Assembly: GCA_965267505.1 (NCBI GenBank)
Contig: OZ254081.1
Location: 3,038,001-3,102,000 of the forward strand
DNA: 64,000 nucleotides
Direction: 5' to 3'
DNA from: JANQHS01 sp965267505
GTDB taxonomy: Bacteria > Bacteroidota > Bacteroidia > Cytophagales > CCMP332
The notes under the pieces are model-generated. The model saw only the letters and a program-made list of their open reading frames with translations. It made no database searches and was not told the origin of the DNA. A program made the position numbers and the translations under genes. Position 1 is the stretch's first letter, and each line of letters opens with the position of its first letter. This document shows, in pieces, positions 44,841 through 52,567 of this stretch.

Positions 44841-46877
44841 ATGTCAATTAGCCAAAACCAAGTGTGCGGAATCACCTTCCTAGGTGCAACAATTCCTTGG
44901 CTGGGATTAATGCTAATGCTGCTATTTTCCCATAATAAGGCCTTTTCTACAGGACAGCCCATAGCTCAAAAGGGAGTTTTAGAATTAAGTAATTGGGATT
45001 TTGAAAAAGACGGAAATGTAAGTCTTGAGGGTGAGTGGTCTTTTTATTGGCAACATTTCCTTCATGCTGAAAACATTAACGATCGAGGACCTTCAACTTT
45101 TGTAAAAAGCCCAGGGATGTGGAGACATGCAATTGTGGGTGATGAAAACTTGCCCCGGGTAGGATACGGAACCCTGCGATTGGTGGTTCATCTTGGGAAG
45201 CGCCCTCATAGTCTGATGCTATATGTCTCTGACATTCATTGTGAATATGAAATGGAGGTGAATGGTAAGATTGTTGCTTCCAGGGGGATTATTGGACATA
45301 AAAAGGAGGTTTCAGAGCCTCAATTTGGACCCCAGATTCCAATCATTTATTCCGATACTGGAACCCTGGATATTTTAGTACGACTTTCAGATTTCTCAAG
45401 GGGTTCCGGGGGAATTCTCGCACCTATCCGTCTGGGAACCATGGAAAATATCCTTGCTGAAAGGCGACGATCGACCATAATCGAATGGTTCATGATCGGC
45501 TTATTGGTCTTTAGTACTCTATATCATTTCGGACTATTCCTGATGAGAAGAATAGATATTTCCTTACTTTATTTTGGGTTCTTCTCTTTGGCATTTGTAT
45601 TTAGACTACTGACCAGGGGCCAAAAGTTTCTTTTCGAGATCGCTCCAATAGAATGGTGGATGTTCTTTAACCGATTGGAGTTTATTTCTCTTTATGTCCT
45701 CCCATTGCTTTACCTGGTCTACTTCAATAGTCTTTTTAAAAAAAACATACACTCAGGCGTACTTCGATCCGCAATTGTGTTTACCGGGGCACTGGTGATG
45801 TTCGCATTGTTCATGCCTCCAAATTGGCATACCTATATTTTGCCGTATTTCCAGGCCTATGGCATAGTTGTATCGTTGTACATGGTTTATGTTTCTTATT
45901 TGATGGTAAGGAAGGGAAATAAGCTAGCAGAGATTTTCCTTTTTGGACATGCGTTATTGATGGCTGGGATCATCAATGACATCCTTCACTTCAATTTCAT
46001 AGTCAGAGGAATGGAGGTCTTAGGATATAGCAGTATCCTTTTCTTGACCCTGCAAATCTATGCTTTAGCCAAGAGGTCGACTTCGGCACTCAATCAGGCA
46101 GAAGATATGTCGGCCGACCTGGAGGAACAGATTTACAAGAGAACAGAACAGCTTTCAAAAGCCAATATTGTAAAGGGAAAACTGCTATCTATTATTTCTC
46201 ATGATCTAAGGAGCCCTCTTACATCTCTTGGGGGGTTTTTAAATGTCCTCGACAATGGAGTCAATAAAGAAGACGAAAAGAAAATGCTGGATAAACTTCG
46301 GGGAAGCCTTGAAGAGTCCACTTCTTTATTGGATAACCTCTTGAATTGGGCATCAAGTCAGATTGATTCAGAGAAACTCAGCATTGACCTAAAGAACCAT
46401 TCCTTAGCTGAGCTAACAGCGGAATCCATGGAAGACATGCAGGTGGAAGCAAATGAGAAGGGAATTTTGATCAAAAATTTTGTTGGTCCGGAAAGCCTGG
46501 TTCAAACGGATAGGAATATGTTCAGGACTATTATGAGGAATCTTTTGACCAATGCAATAAAGTTCACGCCGGAAGGGGGGACGATTAGGATCACAAGCAG
46601 GAAGGAAAAGAGAATGATCATTGTTTCCGTTGTTGACTCCGGTATTGGATTGCCTCCGGAAATGAAAGCTTCTTTGTTTGAGTTAAGCCCTTCAAAAAGT
46701 AGAATCGGGACAGGAAATGAAAAAGGATCCGGAATCGGGTTGATCCTTTGTAAGGATTTTGTGAATCAGTTGGGTGGGGAAATCTGGGTTGAGGACAGAG
46801 GAGAGGAGGTTAATGGAACTGTATTTAGTTTTAGTTTGCCTCCGGGAATCCAAAGCTTTGAAGAATCAAAGATCTGA
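44841..46877 (+). CDS. 7TMR-DISM histidine kinase
   Basis: The protein has about 678 residues. A signal-like segment precedes an extracellular 7TMR-DISMED2-type beta domain (about 45-195), seven membrane helices (about 205-400), a short coiled coil, a HisKA domain with phospho-acceptor His454 in IISHDLRSPL, and a HATPase domain with NLLTNAIKFTPEGG and GSGIGLILCKDFV. A GTG at 44691 would add 50 residues of poor signal-peptide quality, so the ATG at 44841, after AAAAGGAGT, is preferred. No response regulator is adjacent. The 3' end overlaps a convergent small gene by 12 bases. Confidence 0.88.
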   Translation: MSISQNQVCGITFLGATIPWLGLMLMLLFSHNKAFSTGQPIAQKGVLELSNWDFEKDGNVSLEGEWSFYWQHFLHAENINDRGPSTFVKSPGMWRHAIVGDENLPRVGYGTLRLVVHLGKRPHSLMLYVSDIHCEYEMEVNGKIVASRGIIGHKKEVSEPQFGPQIPIIYSDTGTLDILVRLSDFSRGSGGILAPIRLGTMENILAERRRSTIIEWFMIGLLVFSTLYHFGLFLMRRIDISLLYFGFFSLAFVFRLLTRGQKFLFEIAPIEWWMFFNRLEFISLYVLPLLYLVYFNSLFKKNIHSGVLRSAIVFTGALVMFALFMPPNWHTYILPYFQAYGIVVSLYMVYVSYLMVRKGNKLAEIFLFGHALLMAGIINDILHFNFIVRGMEVLGYSSILFLTLQIYALAKRSTSALNQAEDMSADLEEQIYKRTEQLSKANIVKGKLLSIISHDLRSPLTSLGGFLNVLDNGVNKEDEKKMLDKLRGSLEESTSLLDNLLNWASSQIDSEKLSIDLKNHSLAELTAESMEDMQVEANEKGILIKNFVGPESLVQTDRNMFRTIMRNLLTNAIKFTPEGGTIRITSRKEKRMIIVSVVDSGIGLPPEMKASLFELSPSKSRIGTGNEKGSGIGLILCKDFVNQLGGEIWVEDRGEEVNGTVFSFSLPPGIQSFEESKI

Positions 46878-47150
46878 TAATAAGTGCCTAAATTTTTCAA
46901 GCACCTCTTCCCAACCACCAACTTCAAACGTTTCTTTTTCTATTCTGCACCGATAGTTTAATAACTCTTTGAATTCTCCTTTTAGAAGGATTGACTCCTT
47001 CCTGCGATGAAAAGAAAAAGATGGTATATTTTTTTCAAACTCAATAAAGAACCATCCCTTCCTTTTTACAAATTGAAGCTCATTTTGGCCAAATCCAAAC
47101 TCGTCCAAAATGGAAATAAGGTCATCATATTCATGTTGTTTTATCTTCAA
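46866..47150 (-). CDS. Small hypothetical protein
   Basis: I do not recognise this 94-residue protein. It is mixed alpha/beta by composition, with no signal or membrane segment. It begins with a helical HEYDDLISILDEFGFGQNEL segment and ends with a tryptophan-containing helix. The only start is TTG. It fits exactly between its neighbours and overlaps the histidine kinase stop by 12 bases. It may be genuine, but nothing beyond an open frame and sensible protein composition supports it. Confidence 0.5.
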   Translation of the reverse strand: MKIKQHEYDDLISILDEFGFGQNELQFVKRKGWFFIEFEKNIPSFSFHRRKESILLKGEFKELLNYRCRIEKETFEVGGWEEVLEKFRHLLSDL

Positions 47151-47196
47151 TTCAGAATTTCAGTTTGGGATCCATTAAAAATACTTGAAGGAAAGG

Positions 47197-47204
47197 TATT
47201 TTTG
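47197..47204 (+). promoter_or_regulatory. -7 promoter box of the DUF983 gene
   Basis: TATTTTTG matches TAnnTTTG and ends four bases before the ATG at 47209, the same spacing seen at the divergent DtxR/TonB-receptor promoters. No clear -33 TTTG is visible at the expected distance. Confidence 0.5.
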
Positions 47205-47208
47205 CAGC

Positions 47209-47610
47209 ATGAGTTCAAAGATGAGGGGAAAATTCATTTCGGTGCTTGGCAATAGATGCCCTAGATGTCTCAAGGGGAGATTTTGGGAAAAGGGAAATCC
47301 TTATTCCAATATGCTTTTGAATAAGGGGCTGATGCGTGAACGTTGCTCTAACTGCAATTTGAAATATGAAATTGAATCAGGCTTTTGGTATGGCGGAATG
47401 ATAATGAGCTATGTCTTCAACGTTCTTTTCCTTATTGTCGGAGTAATCATTTCAGAGATTTTTTTTGAAGAATTAGGAATATGGGAAGAGGCACTGGGAA
47501 TTTCAGTCTTCCTTGTGTTATTGATCCCAATTACCTTTTACCTAAGTCGTCTAACTTGGATTAATTTCTTTGTTTCAGTGGAGCTAGGTAAAGAAGAAAA
47601 AACTGTTTAA
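47209..47610 (+). CDS. DUF983 family membrane protein
   Basis: The protein has about 133 residues. An N-terminal zinc-ribbon-like part (CPRCLKGRFWEKGNPY and CSNCNLKYEIESGFWYGG, two CxxC pairs) is followed by two membrane helices (about 65-85 and 95-118). This is the DUF983 layout; the function is unknown. The ATG is chosen over a TTG eight codons upstream because a promoter box lies between. The stop overlaps the convergent DUF6134 gene by four bases. Confidence 0.84.
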   Translation: MSSKMRGKFISVLGNRCPRCLKGRFWEKGNPYSNMLLNKGLMRERCSNCNLKYEIESGFWYGGMIMSYVFNVLFLIVGVIISEIFFEELGIWEEALGISVFLVLLIPITFYLSRLTWINFFVSVELGKEEKTV

Positions 47611-48221
47611 TCTTTTCGGATGAACCATAGATTAAACCAATTTCTATCTACGTAGAGCTTCTCTAATCTTCCATCGTCATAGGTATAGATATTGGAGTTT
47701 CCCCCGGGAAAATGAAGCTTAAAGTTTGACCCATCAATTTTTTCAAGCTTCATGAATTTCGTGTGGCCTTCGACAAAAATTGACTCGCCAAATAGTCTTG
47801 GATCGCTAAAGTATAGGTGAGGAATACTGAAGCTAATGGATTCTGAAATGCTGAATTTTTCATCTGGGTAATTGAAAACTTGATAGTATCCATTTTCAGA
47901 TCGAACCCAGCTCGAATCCTTAATTTCCATGTTTAGCCGACTAGAATTTGAACAGAAAATTAGGCTGTCCTTTAAGTAAGTAGAGTATAGTCGCGTAACC
48001 CGATTATATTTTTTCCATAGGACCTTGAAATTTACCTCGGCATGAAAAACATAGCTTTTATATTGATCATTTATAGTTTGCAGAGCCGTGAAATTTCCAA
48101 TGGGTTTATCTCCCCAGAGGATCTCATAGGACTGGCTATTCTTAGTTTGATTTGCTTGAGAATATAAGTGACCAGGAAAAACAAATAGAAGGAGAAATAT
48201 CAAACGAGAAGGGAAGCGCAC
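47607..48221 (-). CDS. DUF6134 family exported protein
   Basis: This 204-residue protein has a signal peptide (LIFLLLFVFPGHLYS) and a single beta-rich domain: YEILWGDKPIGNFTA near the start, a central SISFSIPHLYFSDP and a C-terminal LHFPGGNSNIYTYDDGRLEKLYVDRNWFNLWFIRK, which fits DUF6134. The function is unknown. The start codon is GTG, three bases after the stop of the upstream IF-2-like gene, so the two are probably co-transcribed. Confidence 0.8.
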   Translation of the reverse strand: MRFPSRLIFLLLFVFPGHLYSQANQTKNSQSYEILWGDKPIGNFTALQTINDQYKSYVFHAEVNFKVLWKKYNRVTRLYSTYLKDSLIFCSNSSRLNMEIKDSSWVRSENGYYQVFNYPDEKFSISESISFSIPHLYFSDPRLFGESIFVEGHTKFMKLEKIDGSNFKLHFPGGNSNIYTYDDGRLEKLYVDRNWFNLWFIRKD

Positions 48222-48224
48222 CCC

Positions 48225-48935
48225 TTAGGTATTCAACCAACGCCAAAATTTACCAAAGACATTCTTAGGGGGTTCTTTGGTCAGTTGATCGTTGGCTCTG
48301 TTGAACTTCTCTAATTTTTGCCTGGGAGGCCTTGACTTGGAGGTATCGATCTTGGATTGAACATTATCTCGATAATATTCTTTCTTTTTCTTCTTTAATT
48401 CCCTTTGCTTTCGCTCTTTCTCTTTTTCAAATCGACGCTCTTCCTTTTTTTGCTTTTCCTCGTAGGAAAGCTCTTTTGTATTTCTTCTTTTCCCCCTTCT
48501 ATTTTCTTTTAGTTGCCTTCTCTCAGACTTCCTTCTTTCTTTTTCTTGAAGCTCTTCAGAGCTTTCTTTCGGCTTTGGCTCCGGAAGATCAATTTTCCCA
48601 ACAACTTTTAGACCCGGAAGGCTGACCTTGGGGGCTTTGATAAGTTCGATTTCCTCTATGGGCTCTTCTTCTTGCTGTTTTGAGGTTTCTTCTGCAGGTT
48701 CATCAACGACTACTTCTTCAACTGCTTCCTCAAGCTTTTCTACCAAAGCTTCTGCGGGTTCAGGTTCTCCTACCGGTTCTTCAGAGATTTGCAACAGTTC
48801 TTTGATCTTTTCAACATCCTCATCACTAATGCTGGTGTTCAAACCCCTATCGGTTTCTATCTCCAGATCTCCCAAAATCTCCATTAATCGACCTGGGTTT
48901 ATCTCTAGATTTCTCGCTAACTGTCCTAATCTCAT
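48225..48935 (-). CDS. Stand-alone protein with IF-2 N-terminal-like domain and charged tail
   Basis: In this 236-residue protein, residues 1-50 (MRLGQLARNLEINPGRLMEIL...) resemble the small N-terminal helical domain of translation initiation factor IF-2. The rest is low-complexity: an acidic stretch rich in Glu and Val (about 50-95), then a strongly basic Lys/Arg/Glu helix (about 120-210). It has no GTPase domain, so it is not IF-2. The tail resembles the IF-2 linker and could bind RNA or the ribosome; that is inference. It heads a unit with the DUF6134 gene. Confidence 0.7.
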   Translation of the reverse strand: MRLGQLARNLEINPGRLMEILGDLEIETDRGLNTSISDEDVEKIKELLQISEEPVGEPEPAEALVEKLEEAVEEVVVDEPAEETSKQQEEEPIEEIELIKAPKVSLPGLKVVGKIDLPEPKPKESSEELQEKERRKSERRQLKENRRGKRRNTKELSYEEKQKKEERRFEKEKERKQRELKKKKKEYYRDNVQSKIDTSKSRPPRQKLEKFNRANDQLTKEPPKNVFGKFWRWLNT

Positions 48936-49046
48936 CTTCTCCGCTTCAAAAAGGGCAAATATATTCCCAAGGGATCAAAAGAGTGAGTTTTCGGTGTGGG
49001 TATTTTCAATTTTTAATTGATTTTGAATCTAAATACTTTTTTCTCT

Positions 49047-49919
49047 TCAAAATTTATCCAATACCTGCCGAATCAACTTTTCAATCTGGGCATCCGGCTT
49101 GTTGGAAAACGAGCCTTTGGATCTATTGGCCAATGCAACTGAACAGGAGGTACATTGGTGTCCAAGCAATTTCCCCAAACCCAGAATTCCTGAAGTCTCC
49201 ATTTCAATATTCTCTATTCTCAGACCCTTAAACGAAAATGATTTTATTTTATCAAAGAATTTAGGGTCTGCAATCTTCAGCCTGATCTGTCTGCCCTGAG
49301 GTCCATAAAAACCCAAACAGGTCAGGGTAATCCCTTCAATCATCCCTTGATTTAATCTGGAAACCAATTCCATGTTGGAGGAAGAGGAATAGGGTAGTAC
49401 CCCTAATGAATCATTTGATAAATGATCAATAAATCCATTTTCAAGTGCCGTTTCAACATCGTCTTCATTCCTTTGGTAGAAGTGCAAAAGCCCATCCAGT
49501 CCTAAGGTATGAGTGCTTATCACAAAACTTCCAGGCTCTACATCTTCCTGAAGTGCGCCACATGTTCCAACTCGAACAATTTCAAGGGAGGTTTTTTCTT
49601 GCTTGATCCTTCTATCCTGAAGGTCAATGTTGACCAGCGCATCCAACTCATTCAGAACTATATCAATGTTGTCGGTTCCAATCCCGGTAGAAACTACGGA
49701 GAGTCTCTCATTTCCAAGGTTTCCTGTACGGGTACGGAATTCTCTATTGGAGACTTCATGATCGATCCTATCGAAATGCTTGCTGACATTAGTAACCCTA
49801 TCCGGGTCTCCTACAAGGATGATCTTTGAAGCGATTTGCTCAGGAAGAAGCCTCAAATGATATACACTCCCATCTTTGTTTAGGATCAATTCAGACTCTG
49901 GTAGATTTTTTCCTTGCAA
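49047..49919 (-). CDS. Nucleoside phosphorylase (uridine-phosphorylase-like)
   Basis: The 290-residue protein contains the phosphate-binding LVGDPDRV near residue 35, VVSTGIGTDNIDIVLNEL near 75, RVGTCGALQ near 115, and IENIEMETSGILGLGKLLGH near 240, which holds the ribose-contacting Glu and Met. The order fits PNP/uridine phosphorylase family 1, which splits nucleosides with phosphate; the base preference is not certain. The start is TTG, with the second codon matching typical N-termini (PESELILN). A hairpin terminator of the yceI gene lies upstream. Confidence 0.87.
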   Translation of the reverse strand: MQGKNLPESELILNKDGSVYHLRLLPEQIASKIILVGDPDRVTNVSKHFDRIDHEVSNREFRTRTGNLGNERLSVVSTGIGTDNIDIVLNELDALVNIDLQDRRIKQEKTSLEIVRVGTCGALQEDVEPGSFVISTHTLGLDGLLHFYQRNEDDVETALENGFIDHLSNDSLGVLPYSSSSNMELVSRLNQGMIEGITLTCLGFYGPQGRQIRLKIADPKFFDKIKSFSFKGLRIENIEMETSGILGLGKLLGHQCTSCSVALANRSKGSFSNKPDAQIEKLIRQVLDKF

Positions 49920-49983
49920 GATAATTGTAATTGGAAGCTGCCAATTTAAAAGTATAAGTGTTCAATTGAATAGGAGATGGGGC

Positions 49984-50009
49984 AAAAAAAAACCGGCCAA
50001 GACCGGTTT
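49984..50009 (-). terminator. Intrinsic terminator after yceI
   Basis: On the minus strand AAACCGG/CCGGTTT forms a seven-base stem with a six-base loop and is followed by a run of six more T residues (nine T in total with the stem). It lies 22 bases after the yceI stop codon and insulates the nucleoside phosphorylase gene. Confidence 0.85.
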
Positions 50010-50031
50010 CTTATGTGATTGATTTTACTGA

Positions 50032-50631
50032 TTAGTTTGAGGTCAAATCAACCTGCAATGTGAAATTGTCATAGATCATGTTGTCACCAAGATTATCAAA
50101 GAAACTTCCTGAGCCGTAACGGACGTTGAAATCAGAACGATCTATTACGATTTCAGCCACAGCATTCAAACCATTTGAAGCTTCTTTCACTTTTGCATCA
50201 AATTCGATCTGTTTGGTAACATCCTTAATAGTCACTTTTCCAGCTACTTTATAGTTTCCATTTCCTTCTCTCTTAGAAATGTTGGTGATGTTAAATTTTG
50301 CAGCAGGATATTTTTCAACGCCAAAGAAATCATCTGATTTCAAGTGACCTTCCAATTTCCCCTTGTATTCACCTTCCAGATCGGTTACGAGGATAGTGGT
50401 CATATCGATCTCGAATGAACCGCCTATTAGCTCACCGTTTTCGACCATTAGATTTCCGCTTTTTAACCCAATTGTGCCCTCATGCTTGCCAGTCACTTTT
50501 TCTCCAACCCAGCTCACCTTCGATTTGTCCAATAGGATCTTATGCGATCCGTCCTTGATGTTCTCAAAGCCCTTGAAGGACATCAAAGACATTAGCAATG
50601 CTACAAGAAATGTTGATTTTAAAATATTCAT
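50032..50631 (-). CDS. YceI-family periplasmic protein
   Basis: This 199-residue lipocalin-like protein has a signal peptide (FLVALLMSLMSFKG) and the YceI domain: SKVSWVGEKVTGKHEGTIGLKSG near residue 37, SFEIDMTTI near 75, HLKSDDFFGVEKYPAAKFNI near 100 and VIDRSDFNVRYGSGSFFDNLGDNMIYD near 170. YceI proteins bind polyisoprenoids (octaprenyl chains) in the periplasm. The gene follows a MarR regulator by 65 bases, and that gap contains a palindrome that also occurs at the marR promoter. YceI and MarR genes are often neighbours in Bacteroidota. Confidence 0.91.
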   Translation of the reverse strand: MNILKSTFLVALLMSLMSFKGFENIKDGSHKILLDKSKVSWVGEKVTGKHEGTIGLKSGNLMVENGELIGGSFEIDMTTILVTDLEGEYKGKLEGHLKSDDFFGVEKYPAAKFNITNISKREGNGNYKVAGKVTIKDVTKQIEFDAKVKEASNGLNAVAEIVIDRSDFNVRYGSGSFFDNLGDNMIYDNFTLQVDLTSN

Positions 50632-50667
50632 GATTTTATGTTTTAATTAATATTGTTTTAATTTTTT

Positions 50668-50679
50668 TTGTTGCAACAA
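50668..50679. promoter_or_regulatory. MarR operator 2, between marR and yceI
   Basis: TTGTTGCAACAA is a perfect 12-base palindrome identical to the core of the operator at 51167-51180. It lies 36 bases before the yceI ATG. I find no good -7 box here, so it may act on read-through from marR or on an atypical promoter. Confidence 0.6.
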
Positions 50680-50696
50680 CAATTAGATCAAATTTT

Positions 50697-51149
50697 TTAA
50701 CCTCTCAGCTTATCCAATAACTCACTCAGCTGGTCTGATTCTTTGGCTGTCAAATTGGTTTGCCATTTCTCCATCAGCTTATGATCATTATTTCGGATTT
50801 CTTGAATCAACTTTACACCCTTCTTCGTGATCCTGACGTCCATTTTTCTTCTATTCTCCGGACACAATTCTCTTGTGATCAGGTCCATGCCAACCATTTT
50901 ATCAAGAAGTCTGGTTATATCGGGGGACTTATCCAACATCACATCTTTAATTTCACCAGGGGATAGGGGATCGGGATCCTTACCTTTTAAGATCCTGAGA
51001 ATATTGTAGTGCTGCCCCTTGATTCCGTAATTGACAAAAAAGTTCTTTTGGATGTCTCTCAACCAATTGGAGGTATAAATCAAATTGATCACAGCCTTTT
51101 CATGGCTGCTAGCAAATTTTGATTGTTTTATTTCCTCCTTAATTCCCAA
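50697..51149 (-). CDS. MarR-family transcriptional regulator
   Basis: This 150-residue winged-helix protein has the MarR DNA-binding core (about 48-110): LRILKGKDPDPLSPGEIKDVMLDKSPDITRLLDKMVGMDLITRELCPENRRKMDVRITKKG in frame. Bacteroidota homologues begin with a similar KxEIKQ segment, which supports the TTG start at 51149 even though it is not ATG. The gene has its own promoter with an operator overlapping the -7 box, and lies between yceI (same strand) and a divergent photolyase. It probably represses itself and yceI, and perhaps the photolyase. Confidence 0.88.
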   Translation of the reverse strand: MGIKEEIKQSKFASSHEKAVINLIYTSNWLRDIQKNFFVNYGIKGQHYNILRILKGKDPDPLSPGEIKDVMLDKSPDITRLLDKMVGMDLITRELCPENRRKMDVRITKKGVKLIQEIRNNDHKLMEKWQTNLTAKESDQLSELLDKLRG

Positions 51150-51162
51150 TTGTTGTTATTTT

Positions 51163-51170
51163 TATATTTG
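51163..51170 (+). promoter_or_regulatory. -7 promoter box facing the photolyase gene
   Basis: TATATTTG matches TAnnTTTG exactly; its TTTG is the left end of the MarR palindrome. Transcription from it would give an 84-base leader for the photolyase. No -33 TTTG lies at the expected place, so it would need help or be weak. Confidence 0.4.
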
Positions 51171-51180
51171 TTGCAACAAA
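51167..51180. promoter_or_regulatory. MarR operator 1, at the divergent marR/photolyase promoter
   Basis: TTTGTTGCAACAAA is a perfect 14-base palindrome. Its right arm overlaps the -7 box of marR and its left arm the possible -7 box facing the photolyase. Binding would block both. Confidence 0.7.
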
Positions 51181-51209
51181 AGTAGTGGTTTTTAATAATT
51201 ACTTCCAAA
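51177..51209 (-). promoter_or_regulatory. Promoter of the marR(-yceI) unit
   Basis: On the minus strand, TTTG (51206-51209) and TACTTTTG (51177-51184) match the Bacteroidota -33 and -7 boxes with a 21-base spacer. The -7 box overlaps operator 1 by four bases. Confidence 0.65.
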
Positions 51210-51258
51210 TGATTTTTACTTTTTTTAAACTGGATTGTGTTACCGGTGTTGAGCTTGT

Positions 51259-52563
51259 ATGGCTTCCAATAATTTGACAATATTCTGGTTTAGAAGAGAT
51301 CTCAGACTTGAGGATAATGTAGGCCTTTTTCATGCATTAAGTGGGCCAGGGAAGGTTCTTCCCATCTTCATATTTGATAAGGAGATCCTTGAAGATCTTC
51401 CAAAAAAAGATCCCAGGATAGAATTCATTCTCGACAGGCTTTCCGATATAAACCAAAAACTCGAGGCTGTTTCCAGTTCCATAAAGGTGATCCATGATAC
51501 TCCAAGGGAAGCATTTGAGTCCTTGATCAATGAACTTGATATCGGGACGGTCTACACCAACAGGGATTATGAACCCTATGCCGCTGAAAGAGATGAGGAT
51601 ATAAATAACCTACTTGAATCAAACGGAATTGAATTCAAGTCCTATCAGGACCATTTGATCTTTGAGCCAGGAGAGGTGCTCAAAGATGATGGGAGCCCTT
51701 ACACAGTTTACACTCCTTTTTCACGGAAATGGAAATATCACCTGGAATCAAAAGAATCTCATCCAGTTAAAAGCGAAGCTCTGATTTCTAACTTTTTAGA
51801 AAGATCTGCAGAAGAGCTTCCAAAGATTGAATCACTAGGATTTGAAAAGTCTGGTATAAAGGTTCGCGAAATTGAGTTGGATCCGGCAAGGGTCAAGGAA
51901 TATGAGAATACTCGAGACTACCCTTCTAAGGAAGGGGGAACCTATGCAGGGCCTCATCTCAGATTTGGAACCTATGGCATCAGAACCATCTTAAAAAAAT
52001 CAGAATCCTCAGATACATTGAGAAATGAGTTGATCTGGAGGGAATTTTTTACTCATATTCTTTTTCATTTCCCAAGAGTGGTTGGAAACAGCTTTAAAAG
52101 GAATTGGGATCAAATAAAATGGGAGAATGATCCAGAGAAAGTAAAGGCCTGGAAAGAGGGGAAAACCGGTTTTCCTATGGTTGATGCAGGGATCCGCGAA
52201 TTGAATCGAACCGGGTACATGCATAACAGGGTTAGAATGATCACAGCAAACTTTCTGGTTAAGCTTTTACGCGTTGATTGGAGGGTAGGCGAGGCTTATT
52301 TTGCGGAAAAGCTTCTGGATTTTGAATTAGCCTCAAACAACGGAAACTGGCAATGGTCCGCTGGAAGTGGCTGTGATGCGGCTCCCTATTTCAGGATCTT
52401 CAATCCAGAAACCCAAATAGCGAAATTCGACCCAAAGCATGGATACATTAAAAAGTGGATACCAGAATTTGGAACACCTGATTATCCTGCTCCGATCATT
52501 GATTATTCAAAAGAGAGAAGCAATAGCTTAAGTTTCTTTGAAAGCTACCTGAAGAAAAACTAA
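51259..52563 (+). CDS. Deoxyribodipyrimidine photolyase / cryptochrome
   Basis: The 434-residue flavoprotein has an N-terminal antenna-pigment domain (starts NLTIFWFRRDLRLEDNVGLF, about 1-135) and a C-terminal FAD domain (about 200-434) with ELIWREFFTHILFHFPR, GFPMVDAGIREL, GYMHNRVRMITANFL and NNGNWQWSAGSGCDAAPYFRIFNP. These are class I CPD photolyase signatures; FAD-binding and substrate residues (Trp and Asn in the last block) look intact. It repairs cyclobutane dimers with blue light, though a cryptochrome role cannot be excluded. It is divergent from a MarR gene and may share its operator. Confidence 0.92.
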   Translation: MASNNLTIFWFRRDLRLEDNVGLFHALSGPGKVLPIFIFDKEILEDLPKKDPRIEFILDRLSDINQKLEAVSSSIKVIHDTPREAFESLINELDIGTVYTNRDYEPYAAERDEDINNLLESNGIEFKSYQDHLIFEPGEVLKDDGSPYTVYTPFSRKWKYHLESKESHPVKSEALISNFLERSAEELPKIESLGFEKSGIKVREIELDPARVKEYENTRDYPSKEGGTYAGPHLRFGTYGIRTILKKSESSDTLRNELIWREFFTHILFHFPRVVGNSFKRNWDQIKWENDPEKVKAWKEGKTGFPMVDAGIRELNRTGYMHNRVRMITANFLVKLLRVDWRVGEAYFAEKLLDFELASNNGNWQWSAGSGCDAAPYFRIFNPETQIAKFDPKHGYIKKWIPEFGTPDYPAPIIDYSKERSNSLSFFESYLKKN

Positions 52564-52567
52564 GGGA

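Noticed and set aside
48332..49020. Plus-strand frames opposite the IF-2-like gene
   Set aside because: Their Ser- and Phe-rich low-complexity sequences are the complement of the Glu/Lys-rich repeats.
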